Part shown: in pieces, positions 15,598 through 23,834 of the stretch
Numbering within the stretch: position 1 is the stretch's first letter
Layout of the letters: each line of letters opens with the position of its first letter
Origin: Rhizobiaceae bacterium
GTDB lineage: Bacteria > Pseudomonadota > Alphaproteobacteria > Rhizobiales > Rhizobiaceae
Assembly: GCA_029212415.1 (NCBI GenBank)
Contig: JARGOF010000040.1
Span: forward strand, 1 to 49,228
DNA length: 49,228 nt
Reading direction: 5' to 3'
Position numbers and translations under genes: made by a program
The notes under the pieces: generated by a model
Database searches by the model: none
The model's input: the letters and a program-made list of their open reading frames with translations, nothing else
Told to the model about the DNA's origin: nothing

Positions 15598-16713
15598 TTA
15601 TCCGATGCCCAGTGATGCGAAAGCATTATCAAGGGCGGCTCGGGCAGAAGAAGGCGGTTGGCGATTGATCGGGTTTGAGCCGGAACCGGGCGCACCTGTT
15701 ACGGAGAGTTGACCTTTGCGGGTTTGAGCCACATCGGCCGGATTGTCAGCAGAAACAGCAGGCGGCGGAACGGGATTGAGCCGTTCGGCAAGCCTGTAGG
15801 CGTCCTGAAGATCCTGCGCACGTCCACTTTGTAAAAAGAAAGCCACATCGTCCCCAAGTTCCTGGAAACGTGGATTGGACTGCGCGAATGTATCGATCTG
15901 TGATTGCAAGGTTCTTTGTGTCTGGCTGCTGACTGTTTGACTGACATCACCAATCTGCCGCTTCAAGCCACTCAGTTCCTCGCGGAGGCCATGGATTGTG
16001 ACATCCTGCGGGCTCATCGTCTCGGGCGACAGCGGATCGGGCACCGGGCCAGGATGCCGACCATTGCCCCTCCCGGTTAATCTGGCCGCGACATCAGTTA
16101 GCGAAGTGCCCAGGTTGCGGCATATGACGTCAAGACCTTGCAACGGGTCTTTTGCCAGCAGATCTTCAATGCCGGTATAATAGCCGACCACATCGCCAAA
16201 TTTCTGCCCGGTCTGTTGCAATTTCTCGGCAAACGGCCTGTATTCTTCGAAAGCCTCGGCATTGCTTCTGTATTTTTCAAGTCCCTCGGTGAGTTCGCGT
16301 TCCAACCGGTGCACTTCGGCTCGGACACTTGCGGGTGCCTGCTGCCATGCGTCTTTCGCCTCATCGGAAAACCTGCCCGGCGGTTCATCCTGCGACCTGG
16401 AGAAATCCTCCGTTTCCTGTTTTTCGGAATCAGACCCCTTTGTGTCGGCGGGTTGGGGTGTTCCCTCGCCATCGCCTCCCGATTGATCAACGCTGGCCAG
16501 TGTGTTTGACGATGTCTCAGTTGAAGCGCTACCCCACGCATTTATTTGGTCCGATTGCCTTGCGCGTGTCATCTCCTGCTGAGCATCAACAGCGGCAAAG
16601 GCCCTGTCCACCGCATTTCTGGGCGATGTATCCTCGTCTTGTCGTAGGGATTCCCTGCTCACCAATGATGCGGTATCAGCCGCAGGATGCATTGCGTCAG
16701 TCTCGTGTGTCAT
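15598..16713 (-). CDS. Phage scaffolding-like protein
   Basis: This is a 371-residue, highly charged, Gln/Asp/Ser-rich protein. It has a disordered N-terminal third (QSGGDGEGTPQPADTKGSDS), a helical centre (RAEVHRLERELTEGLEKYRS, NAEAFEEYRPFAEKLQQTGQ), a coiled-coil-like LREELSGLKRQIGDVSQTVS and a helical C-terminal end (ARAALDNAFASLGIG). This composition, with its place directly upstream of the major capsid gene, identifies it as the scaffold that guides procapsid assembly. It is now the first gene after the antisense HEPN cassette and so may lack direct readthrough from the terminase-portal part. Confidence 0.7.
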   Translation of the reverse strand: MTHETDAMHPAADTASLVSRESLRQDEDTSPRNAVDRAFAAVDAQQEMTRARQSDQINAWGSASTETSSNTLASVDQSGGDGEGTPQPADTKGSDSEKQETEDFSRSQDEPPGRFSDEAKDAWQQAPASVRAEVHRLERELTEGLEKYRSNAEAFEEYRPFAEKLQQTGQKFGDVVGYYTGIEDLLAKDPLQGLDVICRNLGTSLTDVAARLTGRGNGRHPGPVPDPLSPETMSPQDVTIHGLREELSGLKRQIGDVSQTVSSQTQRTLQSQIDTFAQSNPRFQELGDDVAFFLQSGRAQDLQDAYRLAERLNPVPPPAVSADNPADVAQTRKGQLSVTGAPGSGSNPINRQPPSSARAALDNAFASLGIG

Positions 16714-17434
16714 TGTTCACCTGTGAAAGAAATTGCGGCCGAGTGCGACGTGTCTTTACTTAGAATCGATCGACCGGAACAATTTTGGTTGCTGATTAGA
16801 TGATTTACACGCGGTGTCGCCCCCCATTTTCAATGCAAGTCAACAGAAGCGGCGGATACTATCGATCGGCCACTTCTATGTAATTGAAACCGCATTTTTA
16901 GTCTTTAAACTTGATCTGATCGATGTTGACCATCATCACGGCGCAGCCATATTGCGTGACTGAATTCGGTTTTATAATACCTGCTGTGCCGCTCCAAAAG
17001 TCTCTGACACAGAGCACACCCAACGGGTGCTGGGGCCACCCGAAACAAGTGTCTGACTTACCGGCGATCTACTGAAGACGGTCACACCTAAGCAAAAAGC
17101 GCGTAAAATTCTCCACAGGCGACTAAAAAAAGTGATTCGACTTACAGGTGCAAAATTCGCAGTATGCAACAACTCGGACCCTGCGCCCCTTTTTCACAGA
17201 AGGCTACCCGAAAGACCGAATAGGCCCTGACGGGGCCTGTGTCTCCGGCCCGTCACCGGAGGCTACGGCAACGCAGCATGGATGTATGTCCAATTGGCTC
17301 AAACCCAAGCGCTGCCAGAGTGTTTACGCCCACGTGCACATGAGAGTAATCTAGCGCCAGCAAGGGCGCGAATAAAATACTCCGCCTAGTTTCTCTATGA
17401 GGGCTAGTACGTACTGCCCGTTAGGAGCCTTCCA
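16714..17434. other. 721-bp non-coding interval with tandem hairpins
   Basis: No supported ORF is found. A possible sigma70-like pair lies at TTGACC (16926-16931) and CATATT (16948-16953), spaced 16 bp, pointing to the plus strand. Two perfect tandem hairpins follow at 17222-17261. A 67-codon minus frame around 16972-17172 has no family resemblance. The interval marks the left arm of the sequence that splits the phage late operon. Confidence 0.45.
17222..17261 (+). ncRNA. Two tandem GC hairpins, candidate structured RNA
   Basis: Hairpin 1 is AGGCCC (17222-17227), loop TGACG, GGGCCT (17233-17238). Hairpin 2 is CTCCGG (17243-17248), loop CCCGTCA, CCGGAG (17256-17261). Both stems are perfect, with 6 bp each and a 4-nt spacer. 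No U-tract follows, so an intrinsic terminator is unlikely. They may be part of a 5' leader or small RNA upstream of the small-peptide/HEPN pair. A chance origin is possible for each alone but less likely for both together. Confidence 0.35.
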
Positions 17435-17527
17435 ATGCGGAAGAAACCAACGGTAACTTTAGAAGTGAAAGTCGATGTCGCGCTCTGCCTACTTGGCATC
17501 GCGGCCATCCTCAGAATCTTCTTTTGA
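17435..17527 (+). CDS. 30-residue single-span membrane peptide
   Basis: ATG 17435 is preceded by TAGGAG with a 7-bp spacer. The peptide has a basic N terminus (MRKKPTVTLEVKVDV), then one hydrophobic helix (ALCLLGIAAILRIFF) up to the TGA. The stop overlaps a TTG (TTGA at 17524-17527) that opens the frame of the following HEPN gene, suggesting translational coupling or a leader role. Tiny membrane peptides of this form occur as antitoxin-independent toxins, regulators or leader peptides. No family is recognised, and coding is inferred from the ribosome binding site and the amphipathic plan. Confidence 0.45.
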   Translation: MRKKPTVTLEVKVDVALCLLGIAAILRIFF

Positions 17528-17574
17528 GACAGGGAGGCGATGGCTTCGGCCTTCGCCTTTCTCTTTTGGCTTCA

Positions 17575-18219
17575 ATGGTCTCGATAGAATTCGCTGCAAA
17601 ACCTGGTCGCCTGTTTCCCGGTATTTGTTTGTTTGGAGAAACTGACATAGCTAACCCTTGGGATCCTCTGCCTTACCCAGAGACCGCCGATGGTAACCAG
17701 AACCAAACATATTACGGTGTTGGTCTTATTATGACGATGTGGGAATCCATCGAGTTCGAATTTGCACGACTATACAGTATTTTAGTGGGTGATGAGCCAG
17801 ATGGCGTTCTTATGCGTGAATACGGGCAACCAAGAATTTTCAGGGAAAGATTGAAGAACCTAAATGATAAAGCTGAGATATTTTTCGTCACCCGTTGCGA
17901 CCAAATCCTAGAAGGCGACTATTGGAGAATTGCCACTGCTGCAAAGGGCTTTTCGAGCCGAAGAAATGAAATTGCACATGGAATCGTGATGAACGTTTCC
18001 GGCATCGGATACTTCCAACAAAGAATGCCGCACCTGCGCAAAGGAGAAATTCAAACTATCGTCGTACCGCCGTTCCAAACCCTTCGGTTCCACGACGATG
18101 TTGGAATGCCGCTCTATGCGTATAACTCAGAACAGATGGAGTGGCTTGCCGCGCAAATGTTTGAGGTAGTAAATTCGACAAGAAACATCCGGAAACGCTT
18201 GGTTGGCCTAAACTCCTGA
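17575..18219 (+). CDS. HEPN-type domain protein (candidate RNase/defence moron)
   Basis: The 214-residue product starts at ATG 17575; an upstream TTG at 17524 in frame, overlapping the small-peptide stop, would add 17 residues. After a Pro-rich N terminus comes a helix (VGLIMTMWESIEFEFARLYS), then RERLKNLNDKAEIFFVTRCD, and a second helix with R130-NEIA-H135 in SSRRNEIAHG. This is the Rx4H motif of HEPN ribonucleases. HEPN proteins commonly cleave RNA in toxin-antitoxin, Abi and CRISPR systems. It lies antisense inside the phage late operon between portal and scaffold, which is unusual for a structural function. It probably protects the lysogen or excludes other phages. Base composition is more AT-rich than its neighbours. 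RNase activity is inferred, not shown. Confidence 0.6.
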   Translation: MVSIEFAAKPGRLFPGICLFGETDIANPWDPLPYPETADGNQNQTYYGVGLIMTMWESIEFEFARLYSILVGDEPDGVLMREYGQPRIFRERLKNLNDKAEIFFVTRCDQILEGDYWRIATAAKGFSSRRNEIAHGIVMNVSGIGYFQQRMPHLRKGEIQTIVVPPFQTLRFHDDVGMPLYAYNSEQMEWLAAQMFEVVNSTRNIRKRLVGLNS

Positions 18220-18220
18220 C

Positions 18221-18391
18221 CTTCTGCAATACAGCGATAACCATGGCACCAGACGTGTAGGGCGCAATGTGAAATTCTCTTTCGAGAACCCTTGAGCTCT
18301 CCATCATTTCAGCCGCTGTCATTCCTTCAGGAACCCAAACACCACGATTTTTGTAGACATCAATCGTGCTTGCCTGTCGCGTATCCATCAT
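18221..18391 (-). pseudogene. 5' part of a phage gene, truncated at the HEPN gene end
   Basis: The minus strand begins MMDTRQASTIDVYKNRGVWV, then PEGMTAAEMMESSRVLEREF and HIAPYTSGAMVIAVLQK. This is fluent coding sequence for about 57 residues. From about 18217 downward the frame runs into the antisense of the HEPN 3' end and becomes nonsense (to a stop at 18056). The change coincides with the HEPN stop (18217-18219), so the cassette seems to have replaced the rest of the gene. No family is recognised. An alternative is a short intact protein with an unnatural tail. Confidence 0.5.
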
Positions 18392-18468
18392 AGGAATTCT
18401 TTCTGTTGTGCCATGTTAATAGTCGTCGCGTTCCGTCATCAAATGGGTCCATTTAAAAACAAACTACT

Positions 18469-18801
18469 TCAATTCCCGAGGCCTGCCCGGGAAAATGCCT
18501 TGGCAACGGAAGCCTTGATATCTTCCCGCTTGATCCCTGGCGGCCTTTTTGGCACCGGGTTCATCACCGAACTGTCATTACCCACCTCAACGACGCCGGC
18601 GTTCCTGTAGGTCTCACGCAGTCTGGACTTGCTGTCATAAATGCGGCCATCCAGTTGCGACTGCACGGGATCCAGCGTGTCACTTATAAAGTTCGGTGAT
18701 GACAGGTTCGAGCAGGAGACATGGGCGCGGGCAAAGCAACCGGGCGGCCAAGCCTCCAATGCGTGCCATTCTCCACATTTGCGGCAATAGCGCTGCCTCA
18801 T
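18469..18801 (-). CDS. Phage zinc-ribbon-like protein, 110 aa
   Basis: It starts MRQRYCRKCGEWHALEAWPP and contains a Cys-x2-Cys pair plus further Cys (GCFARAHVSC), consistent with a small zinc-binding knuckle. The rest (SSPNFISDTLDPVQSQLDGR, then DSKSRLRETYRNAGVVEVGN) is a conserved-looking segment seen between portal and capsid genes in alphaproteobacterial podovirus-like phages. It overlaps the portal stop by 4 bp, so it is co-translated. The function is unknown; a head-assembly or DNA-binding role is possible. Confidence 0.65.
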   Translation of the reverse strand: MRQRYCRKCGEWHALEAWPPGCFARAHVSCSNLSSPNFISDTLDPVQSQLDGRIYDSKSRLRETYRNAGVVEVGNDSSVMNPVPKRPPGIKREDIKASVAKAFSRAGLGN

Positions 18802-20765
18802 GCCGCGTTCTCCGCTGAAGACATCTGCTCAGCGATGCTGGCAGCAGTTACCGCCTGGATCTTTTCGATCTCGGCCTTGATTCTGGCAATTTCAGCATGG
18901 GTTTTCTGCATTTCAATCGCTGCCTTGTCCTTTCCCGGATCAGGCATCGCTTTTCCCGCGGCCTGTTTCATTCTATCGGCGAATTCATCAATCGATGCTT
19001 CCAATTGGCGGCCTGTGCGAAATGGAGAAACCGCCATTTTCAAGACTTCTGCCGCAAAGGGTGCAGCATCCGGATGGCCCGCGATCATTGGCGCCAACTG
19101 GCTCAACGCCTGTGAAAGGGCGTTCATGAATTCCGACATGGCGGCCTTGGCTGCATATTCATCCGGCTGGATGGTTGAATCTGTCTCAATATCAAGCGTA
19201 AACGGACGCATGCGTTGGTCACGCAGGAAGCCCAGGACCTTTTCAAGTGTTGCCACGCCCTGCAACGTGCCGATCTCAAGCTGGGCCTGCTGCAACAGCG
19301 ACTCCGCTTGCTGTTTTGCTGCCGGGTTTGCCAATGTTTCTGCGACCAGTTGTGGATGAGCGGCGGCAGCCTGAATGCGCCCACGGATTTTGGCAATCTG
19401 CTGGTCAATCTGCGCCTGTCTTGGCGCACCATCATATTGGGACATGGCCAGCAGGGTTTCCGCCTGGAAATTCTCCGCCATGATCTCCCCGGCTATGCGA
19501 CTGACATCGCGTGCCAGGCGAACGAGTTCATATTGCCGATCGCGTACCCGTACTGAGCCATATTGGCTTTTCAACTGCTGGGCACCCAGGGTCTCGTTCG
19601 GATTGGTCGCTCCGCGCATGATGTCGGAAAGGCCGGTGATCTGGTAAACATCGTCTATCAATTGGCGCCTGAGACTGATCAATTGCGTAATGACCGCTGC
19701 AACCTCATTGACCGGCAACCATACGATAGCGTCCTTCAAGGCAGCGCCGCCTAACGCCGCGGTATTGGGCACAGGGATCAGGATCGCATTGTTGTCCGTC
19801 TTCCTGAGCGCCGCCTCGATGGCATCGCTCAATTCCTCGACGCCGGCAGAGTAGAACCCTTTCATCCGCAGGGCCTCGGCCAGCGCTGAAATGCGGGCGG
19901 TCAGTTCATTGATCTCTTCGACCTGGTCCTTGTAATAGACAAAGTCAGGCACAGGTTTCAAAGTTCCACGCTCGACGGTTCCATAGACCGGCCGCGGACA
20001 GGGGAAGAAATTTTCGAGCGTCAAAAATGGATGCTGGATATCCAGCACCTGTTCGATGCCGGGCGATACCCAGGCAACGACACCCCTTTCCCGATCCCAA
20101 ACCTCCCAGACACTTGCCTTTTGTTTCCCGTCCGTTTGATCATCACGATCGTTTTGCTCCGTCCGGCTGCCAAATACAGCGCTCAACCAATCTGTACCGA
20201 AGCGTGCCAGCCCCTGTTCACGGCTCAACCAGGAGCGGCGTGCAACCCAGCCAACCTCACCCCATTTGCGCGCCGTTTCATGGGCGAAATCCTTGCGATC
20301 GACATGATCATAGCAAACCCGTTCACCTCTTTGGTCCATCTGGTAACGCACCCATAGGACGCCACGGGCATTGGTTGCCAGGTCGTTGCGCACCAGGCGC
20401 ATGGTTGCGTCAATGTCTTCAGCATCGAAGGACGTTGTCAGCGCCCGCTCGAGAATTTCGCTGGCGTGGCGAGGCAATTCCTTTCGATCCTTGAAGCGAC
20501 TAGAGACAATCGGTACCGGTGCGCGGGCATAAATCGACGGCTTGAGCACCTCCATATTGGACCAGAATATCTGGAATTCCCTCTGCGCATTGCTGGACGC
20601 CGATTTCTCCAGATCTGCGTAGAGAGTGTCGACCCTGTCGCAGACCTCATGGAATCTGGCCATGGACTTCTCGTGGCTAGCAATGGCATCAAGCCACGGC
20701 TTGGAAGCCCGCATTTCTGCAAATACATCCACAGGCAATTCTGCCGGTGCCGATACAATATCCAT
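18798..20765 (-). CDS. Phage portal protein (podoviral type)
   Basis: This 655-residue protein is the dodecameric portal through which DNA is packaged and ejected. It starts MDIVSAPAELPVDVFAEMRA. The clip/stem region includes FWSNMEVLKPSIYARAPVPI, RNDLATNARGVLWVRYQMDQ and VDRKDFAHETARKWGEVGWV, with the YKDQVEEINELTARISALAE helix and YQITGLSDIMRGATNPNETL, which is a hallmark of the large podoviral portals. The long coiled C-terminal barrel-like tail (KAAIEMQKTHAEIARIKAEI) is rich in Ala and Gln. The length is in the range for P22-like portals and the ORF is intact. It follows the large terminase by 3 bp. Confidence 0.88.
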   Translation of the reverse strand: MDIVSAPAELPVDVFAEMRASKPWLDAIASHEKSMARFHEVCDRVDTLYADLEKSASSNAQREFQIFWSNMEVLKPSIYARAPVPIVSSRFKDRKELPRHASEILERALTTSFDAEDIDATMRLVRNDLATNARGVLWVRYQMDQRGERVCYDHVDRKDFAHETARKWGEVGWVARRSWLSREQGLARFGTDWLSAVFGSRTEQNDRDDQTDGKQKASVWEVWDRERGVVAWVSPGIEQVLDIQHPFLTLENFFPCPRPVYGTVERGTLKPVPDFVYYKDQVEEINELTARISALAEALRMKGFYSAGVEELSDAIEAALRKTDNNAILIPVPNTAALGGAALKDAIVWLPVNEVAAVITQLISLRRQLIDDVYQITGLSDIMRGATNPNETLGAQQLKSQYGSVRVRDRQYELVRLARDVSRIAGEIMAENFQAETLLAMSQYDGAPRQAQIDQQIAKIRGRIQAAAAHPQLVAETLANPAAKQQAESLLQQAQLEIGTLQGVATLEKVLGFLRDQRMRPFTLDIETDSTIQPDEYAAKAAMSEFMNALSQALSQLAPMIAGHPDAAPFAAEVLKMAVSPFRTGRQLEASIDEFADRMKQAAGKAMPDPGKDKAAIEMQKTHAEIARIKAEIEKIQAVTAASIAEQMSSAENAA

Positions 20766-20768
20766 GTG

Positions 20769-22163
20769 TCAAAGCCTTATGCGAGTTATAGTTGCAGGAC
20801 GGGGTGGCCCCTCAAGAACCACCTGACTGATTTGCGGGGGACTCTTGGGCACAGGTTTGGGTTTTGCCGTGACCACCTGGCAATTGATGGCATATTCACC
20901 TAGGGCGTCGGCGCCATGGCTGTTTATGTCGTGCATAGGGGTTGAATAGGACTGCATGCTGTCATTCCATTTGCGCGCATATCTGCGCAGCCGCGACAAT
21001 CCGACCTGTACCCGTTGGGTATTGTTGAAATGCATTATCGGCAGCAATCTGCGCACGGCATTGATCCGATCTGCCGGATTGGCTGCAACTCCAATATGCA
21101 AGGGTTTTACACCGAACCCCATGAGTGTCAGCGAGCGCTGTTTGCCACCAGCGCCCCATTCCCGGACTTTGACGTCATGGGGCAGAAAATGTTTGCTGTA
21201 GCGAAATGGTCTTGTCCTGCCGATTTCAACCATCTGGGCGGCGGCTTCAGCAGTATCCGGGTTGAGCTCAGGCAGCGCCTGCCTGACGATCTGTTCGGCG
21301 CCTTCATTGCTGACCTCAAAATAGTCTATGGCAAAGACTTCGCGTCCGTTGTCCTGGAGGAACCAGATGGCGGTATAGTCATCAATGCCCAAATCCCAGG
21401 CTGTCATGACCGGCAGAGCAGGCCTGTGAGGAAAGACACCTATTCGTCCGTCTCGTTCTGCAGCGTGCAAAAGCTTGGCGTAATAGGCACCTTCGGTAAC
21501 GATCTCGTAGCCGCCACCCCAGACATGTTCGGCCATTTCCGGGTCTGACGCATAATCGTCATCCTTTTCCTGCCTCAGGACATCCGGCAGCCAGGGATTG
21601 TCATTCCAGTTGACCTCGATGGCCATACCATCCGTCATTGTCCGGCCACCGCGAAAGAACCGGTCGACGGCATCGCTGTCATGGCGCGGGTTCCAGGAAA
21701 ACCAGAGCTGCGAGCCCTCCTTGCGGATCGTCGGCCGAAGCAGTTTGAGTGAGTGCGCCGACAATGTCTGCGCTTCCTCTACCCAGGCGATATCGAAACC
21801 CTCGAGTGATTTGATGTTCTCGGCATTGTAAGACTGCATGCCCCTGAAAATGATCAGGGATCCGTTCCTGCCGCGAATTTCTGTTTCCAGAACATCAAAG
21901 AACCAACCAAGACCAAGCTTGCCGATCTTGTCTTTCAGCAATTGGCGAACGGATTCCTTCAGGCTGTTTTGCACCTCGCGAATGCAGGCCGCCCTGGTTG
22001 GCCCGCCGTAACATCGCGCCAGCAGCATTTCCGCAAAGAAATGTGACTTTGCGCCGCCACGTCCGCCATAGGCACCCTTGTAGCGCAGATCCTTCAGAAG
22101 CGGCGCCAGCGCTCTTGGAACACCAATCGATAGGGTGTCACTCCTTGGGATCGACAATGGCAA
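20769..22163 (-). CDS. Phage terminase large subunit
   Basis: This is the ATP-driven DNA packaging motor and nuclease. The 464-residue product carries the Walker A motif GGRGGAKS (33-40), Walker B FDIAWVEEA (123-131), the coupling-like WFSWNPRHDSDAVD (154-167), and a RNase H-fold nuclease domain beginning AWDLGIDDYTAIWF (255-268), with a late acidic/histidine motif MHDINSHGADALGEY. This is the usual order of the PBSX/terminase_3-like group. The start overlaps the small subunit by 26 bp. All catalytic motifs appear intact, so it could still be functional. Confidence 0.92.
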   Translation of the reverse strand: MPLSIPRSDTLSIGVPRALAPLLKDLRYKGAYGGRGGAKSHFFAEMLLARCYGGPTRAACIREVQNSLKESVRQLLKDKIGKLGLGWFFDVLETEIRGRNGSLIIFRGMQSYNAENIKSLEGFDIAWVEEAQTLSAHSLKLLRPTIRKEGSQLWFSWNPRHDSDAVDRFFRGGRTMTDGMAIEVNWNDNPWLPDVLRQEKDDDYASDPEMAEHVWGGGYEIVTEGAYYAKLLHAAERDGRIGVFPHRPALPVMTAWDLGIDDYTAIWFLQDNGREVFAIDYFEVSNEGAEQIVRQALPELNPDTAEAAAQMVEIGRTRPFRYSKHFLPHDVKVREWGAGGKQRSLTLMGFGVKPLHIGVAANPADRINAVRRLLPIMHFNNTQRVQVGLSRLRRYARKWNDSMQSYSTPMHDINSHGADALGEYAINCQVVTAKPKPVPKSPPQISQVVLEGPPRPATITRIRL

Positions 22164-22431
22164 ACTCTATGCGTGTTTTAATGGGGCCATGGTCGACACC
22201 CGTTACCTGCATCGGCAGCACCTTGCCGATCAGGGTGGCGAAAGTTCTCGGCTCTTCGGTTGCCAGAAAGCGGCAATAGCCTACAAGGCCATCCGTGCCC
22301 TGCTTGTCACTCCCGGCCATGTGCGCGGCTTCAATCAGCGCATCCTTCAATAGGACCGTTGATTTGTCCGGTCCTTTCTTGCCCCGGCGTCCCGCAGTCC
22401 GGGGCGTCGATCTCTCTACAGGATTGGACAT
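22138..22431 (-). CDS. Putative terminase small subunit-like protein
   Basis: This 97-residue protein with a basic N terminus (MSNPVERSTPRTAGRRGKKG) is followed by a helical body (TVLLKDALIEAAHMAGSDKQ, GLVGYCRFLATEEPRTFATL, IGKVLPMQVTG). Its place immediately upstream of, and overlapping, the large terminase indicates the DNA-recognition subunit or an equivalent packaging-start protein. This short class occurs in rhizobial prophages. It is the first gene of the late operon seen here; no repressor, integrase or replication gene lies upstream. Confidence 0.6.
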   Translation of the reverse strand: MSNPVERSTPRTAGRRGKKGPDKSTVLLKDALIEAAHMAGSDKQGTDGLVGYCRFLATEEPRTFATLIGKVLPMQVTGVDHGPIKTRIEFAIVDPKE

Positions 22432-22759
22432 GGTTTTCCCCCGACTGGCTGGCGTGCTGACGCCGAGCGCACATAGGGAGTTCGTCCCTGGCCTCTCAAA
22501 CGATACAGAACCGCGTCAGTCACACTGATGTTATGTTATGTGGAATGACTGCACTTATAGGGAATTTTCGGACAGCACACTATGCCACTTACAGACTGCA
22601 GCAGTGCCTTCCAGTTCGTATCCGGAACAAACTATTGAAATTAAAAAGCAATACAATTTCATTTTCATCGAGAATTGCGTCATGCATGGACAAATGACCT
22701 GATGCGCCCTCGGTTCCATTCTGCCGTCAGGCTGCAAAACAACAATACAATTGATGCGT
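22432..22759. other. Prophage-host junction interval
   Basis: This 328-bp interval separates the first late phage gene from a host enzyme gene. It contains no supported ORF, tRNA or visible att repeat. A late promoter for the packaging genes would be expected here on the minus strand, but no confident -35/-10 pair was identified. Confidence 0.35.
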
Positions 22760-23593
22760 CTAACCGCGAGCAGCGCCAACCATATAGCGGCGCGCCTCCG
22801 CATCCGGCAATGCTTCACGTGCATAGCCGAATGTACCCTGCTCACGCACTTCGCAAGCAGCGCGGATAAACCCGCCAAGCGCCGCACGTGCGAATGATCC
22901 GCCCACACTGATGCGTTTGACACCGGCATCGGCAAGTTGCGACACCGACCATGAAGGCCCACTCAGCCCCATCACCACATTCACCGGCTTTGTCAGTGAT
23001 GCGCATAGGGTTTTGATGGCGTCGAGATCTGGCAGACCGGGTGCATAAAGAACATCTGCACCAGCATCCTCAAAAGCCTTCAGGCGATTGATCGTATCGT
23101 CCAGATCACGACGACCGTGCAGGAAATTCTCGCACCGGGCCGTCAGCAGAAAAGGCAATTGCCTGCTGGCTTCCGCAGCGGCTGCGACACGTTCAACGGC
23201 CAGTTGGAAGTCATAGATGGGCGCATCGGATCTGCCGGTGGCATCTTCAATGGATCCACCGACAAGACCAATACCGGCAGCCAGCTGAATGGTTTGGGCA
23301 CAATCTTCCGGGCGATCACCAAATCCGTTCTCCAGATCGGCCGATACCGGCAAATTGCAGGATTCTACAATCTCGCTGGCATTTGCCAGAATATCGTCGC
23401 GACTGATCTCACCTTGTGAATCACAACGACCAAGGGAGAATGCCAATCCCGCGGACGTTGTTGCCAGCGCTTCATAGCCAAGGCTTTGCAGGATCATCGC
23501 TGAACCGGCATTCCAGGGGTTGGGAATCACAAAGGCGCCGGCTTGTTCATGAAGATCACAAAATCGCTGATATTTTTCTGTCTGTGCATCCAT
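22760..23593 (-). CDS. Isocitrate lyase/PEP mutase family enzyme
   Basis: This 277-residue (beta/alpha)8 barrel belongs to the ICL/PEPM superfamily, whose members cleave or form C-C or C-P bonds of 2-oxo or 2-hydroxy acids using Mg2+. Visible signatures are FVIPNPWNAGSAMILQSLGY near the N terminus, LPVSADLENGFGD (with the Asp and Glu metal-site residues), GGSIED, LTARCENFLHG and PVNVVMGLSGPS. The KKCGH loop of true isocitrate lyase is absent, so it is more likely a carboxyphosphonoenolpyruvate/oxaloacetate-type enzyme of unknown substrate. It ends toward the prophage and starts after the AI-2E transporter gene. Confidence 0.85.
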   Translation of the reverse strand: MDAQTEKYQRFCDLHEQAGAFVIPNPWNAGSAMILQSLGYEALATTSAGLAFSLGRCDSQGEISRDDILANASEIVESCNLPVSADLENGFGDRPEDCAQTIQLAAGIGLVGGSIEDATGRSDAPIYDFQLAVERVAAAAEASRQLPFLLTARCENFLHGRRDLDDTINRLKAFEDAGADVLYAPGLPDLDAIKTLCASLTKPVNVVMGLSGPSWSVSQLADAGVKRISVGGSFARAALGGFIRAACEVREQGTFGYAREALPDAEARRYMVGAARG

Positions 23594-23834
23594 GCTTGAT
23601 CTCCTGTTCCGATTCCAAGTCGGAACATATCACGAACAATCAGATCATTGAAAGCCGCGTCGAAGATTGAACGTCTACACCCGGACCGTTTTGGGGGCTT
23701 GGAGCCTGTCTTGTTCCTGATGACAAATCTGTCTCTTGCAGCCTCAATGGCGGACGGACTGTATCTTTTGAAGTTTCGGCCAGGGTTGGTGCCTTGCCCT
23801 TTGGCTGGGCAATGACAAAACCCTATTGCCGGTT

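Noticed and set aside
16972-17172. A minus-strand frame as a possible gene in the HEPN upstream interval
   Set aside because: It shows no family pattern and no ribosome binding site; it most likely arises by chance.
17540-17587. A 15-codon ORF with an AGGGAGG site before the HEPN gene
   Set aside because: It is too short to support; the purine run may instead serve the HEPN start. It is left as a possible alternative leader only.
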